A stretch of DNA of 6,316 nucleotides from an uncultured Bacteroidales bacterium (lineage in GTDB: Bacteria; Bacteroidota; Bacteroidia; Bacteroidales; UBA932), in NCBI GenBank assembly GCA_934702165.1, contig CAKUYG010000124.1, positions 1 through 6,316 of the forward strand. Reading direction: 5' to 3'. Numbering within the stretch: position 1 is the stretch's first letter; every line of letters begins with the position of its first letter. This document shows, in pieces, positions 5,023-6,316 of the stretch. Both the position numbers and the translations under genes were made by a program. Below the pieces are notes generated by a model, which saw only the letters and a program-made list of their open reading frames with translations, ran no database searches and had not been told where the DNA came from.

Positions 5023-6249
5023 ATGAAGAAAGAACTTATCATTCCATCACTCGGGATAGTGGCGGCTGTTTTTTTCTCCGCCTGTTCCAAAAACGAAGTT
5101 GTCAGCATAGCTGACGCTCCACAGAAAATCTCATTCAGCCCTCTCACCGGCAAACTGTCCACAAAGGCTATGCTCGACGGGACAAACTACAAAGCAACGG
5201 ATCCGTCTTTCGGTACTTTTGCGTACTATCTGCCGGCTGACAGAAACGCTGACGGAACTGAATATAACTGGAATGCCAACCATTCAATGGCAACCCTCTA
5301 CATTCAAAAGAGCGAGGTAAAAAATAACGGCTTAAGCACAGGTTTTGCGTGGACCACGGACAAACCATATTATTGGCCAAAAAGTGGCGGCTTGACATTC
5401 TTTGCATACAGCCCATTCAATTATCAGGAGACAGCCGGTGGCGAAATACCAATAACCATGACAGGTACTGGCTTGATTATTGGTGACCACAGTTCAAATT
5501 ACGACGTTGATGCTCATCAGGAGACAGACTTGCTTGTAGCCGACGTTCAAAAGGATGTTCATGGAAACAATGTCACAGAAAGCGGTTATAATGGTGTACC
5601 CGTAATATTTCATCACAAACTTTCCCAGATAACAAAATTAAGTTTCAGTACCGTTGACAAAAACGGAAAGGCAAAAGATTACGCCAACGGACATAACGGC
5701 ACTGAGGGGAAAAAATATCAGGCAGGCGATGTCGTGTTCGAACTGGTTAAAGTCAGTCTCAACAATCTCGCCACTAAAGGAATTTACTCGTATGATGCCC
5801 AGACCAACATCACAGAGGGCTGGATAACAAATGCAAATGACGGTGTCAAAGACTACATCTGGTACGATATGACCTCCGGTACCCCTGAACAATTCGGTGC
5901 TACTCCGCTCAGTTTTGATTTCAATGACAAATATACCGCAAATACCAATGATTATCTGCTTGTTCTTCCACAGGTTCTTCAAAACAGCGCCGGTTCTCAG
6001 CAGCAGAGCACGACCCCTCGGTTTAAAATTCAGTATAGGGTAAAGACTTATACCGATGCGGACAATTTCTCTACTGAGATCGTGGATGCAACAATCAATC
6101 TCCATGCTCTTCACGGATCTTCTACAGAAAGTCTTGAGATGAACAAGAGGATAAGCTACAGTTTCAATGTTTGCCTTGAAGACCAGCAGATTTACTGGGC
6201 TCCGTCAATTGTTGACTGGGTAAACCAAGACTTCGTAAAGCAATTCTAA
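5023..6249 (+). CDS. Fimbrillin family (Mfa-like) surface lipoprotein
   Basis: This 408-residue protein opens with a lipoprotein signal peptide. MKK is followed by a hydrophobic core and the lipobox FSAC, so the predicted lipidated residue is Cys21, followed by SKNE. Fimbrillin-like features follow: an early strand ending in a Thr-Lys-Ala motif (ISFSPL...STKA, about 36-49), PYYWPKSGGLTFFAYSPF (115-132), and the histidine/leucine segment PVIFHHKLSQITKLSF (193-208). Later come YLLVLPQVL (311-319) and a C-terminal SYSFNVCL...IYWAPSIVDW (379-399), the usual closing strand of Mfa_like_1 proteins. By family knowledge it would be exported through the outer membrane as a lipoprotein and act as a fimbrial shaft, anchor or tip subunit. 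I cannot tell which. An in-frame ATG at 4975 would add 16 polar residues before the signal peptide and is rejected. The gene is visibly AT-richer than the decarboxylase operon, which is common for surface genes under turnover or transfer. Confidence 0.88.
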   Translation: MKKELIIPSLGIVAAVFFSACSKNEVVSIADAPQKISFSPLTGKLSTKAMLDGTNYKATDPSFGTFAYYLPADRNADGTEYNWNANHSMATLYIQKSEVKNNGLSTGFAWTTDKPYYWPKSGGLTFFAYSPFNYQETAGGEIPITMTGTGLIIGDHSSNYDVDAHQETDLLVADVQKDVHGNNVTESGYNGVPVIFHHKLSQITKLSFSTVDKNGKAKDYANGHNGTEGKKYQAGDVVFELVKVSLNNLATKGIYSYDAQTNITEGWITNANDGVKDYIWYDMTSGTPEQFGATPLSFDFNDKYTANTNDYLLVLPQVLQNSAGSQQQSTTPRFKIQYRVKTYTDADNFSTEIVDATINLHALHGSSTESLEMNKRISYSFNVCLEDQQIYWAPSIVDWVNQDFVKQF

Positions 6250-6316
6250 TCGCTGTTTTTCCAAACTCTAACCTGCCTGTGAACGCAGCGTGCTCCGGCT
6301 GTGACTCGGAAAACTG
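6250..6316. other. Terminal stretch after the fimbrillin gene, no gene seen
   Basis: These 67 bases follow the fimbrillin stop codon. I see no start codon followed by a recognisable coding frame and no strong hairpin with a T tract. Only short pairings occur, such as CAGC with GCTG and TTTTCC with GGAAAA. The stretch may be the leader of a further gene beyond the window, but nothing here decides it. Confidence 0.4.

Noticed and set aside
6250..6316. Possible terminator after the fimbrillin gene
   Set aside because: Only 4-6 bp pairings are visible and no T tract follows a stem, so there is not enough to call it.

Overview
The window looks like a chromosomal segment of a Bacteroidota bacterium, most likely Bacteroidales. 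The evidence is a fimbrillin (Mfa-like) lipoprotein gene, two membrane-anchored AraC-type regulators of the kind common in this phylum, a PccB/MmdA-type sodium-pump decarboxylase operon, and the near absence of Shine-Dalgarno sequences. I cannot name a genus. Sampled 60-base lines are near 58-60% GC in the decarboxylase operon and 40-43% in the fimbrillin gene.

Bases 1-2754 hold the tail of a tightly packed operon for a membrane-bound, biotin-dependent, Na+-translocating decarboxylase. In order it encodes the carboxyltransferase (mmdA, 5' end outside the window), the small OadG-like membrane subunit (mmdD), the biotin carrier protein (mmdC) and the sodium-pumping beta subunit (mmdB). The carboxyltransferase is of the acyl-CoA (propionyl/methylmalonyl-CoA) class. 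The best reading is therefore methylmalonyl-CoA decarboxylase, which makes propionyl-CoA in the succinate-to-propionate route and pumps Na+ outward. MmdA moves the carboxyl group from the CoA ester to the biotin of MmdC. MmdB decarboxylates carboxybiotin and pumps Na+. MmdD probably holds the complex together.

Bases 2766-4903 hold two paralogous regulators in the same orientation. Each has an N-terminal multi-pass membrane domain (about 7 and about 5 helices) and a C-terminal AraC/HTH_18 DNA-binding domain. The two DNA-binding domains are identical at 66 of 99 ungapped positions. The first regulator starts 11 bases after mmdB, so readthrough from the decarboxylase operon is likely. The second follows a 113-base gap.

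Bases 5023-6249 encode a fimbrillin-family surface lipoprotein, a likely fimbrial subunit or tip component, behind a 119-base gap. The two gaps share the 9-mer TTTGACAAG, a CAAATTT element and a cluster of TTGAC/GTCAA half-sites, which makes them candidate regulator operators and promoters. My working hypothesis is a small module in which membrane-embedded AraC regulators sense an envelope signal and control the adjacent fimbrillin gene. The control link is inference.

Bases 6250-6316 hold no gene I can support. I see no RNA genes, CRISPR arrays, insertion sequences or attachment sites. All supported genes are on the + strand.
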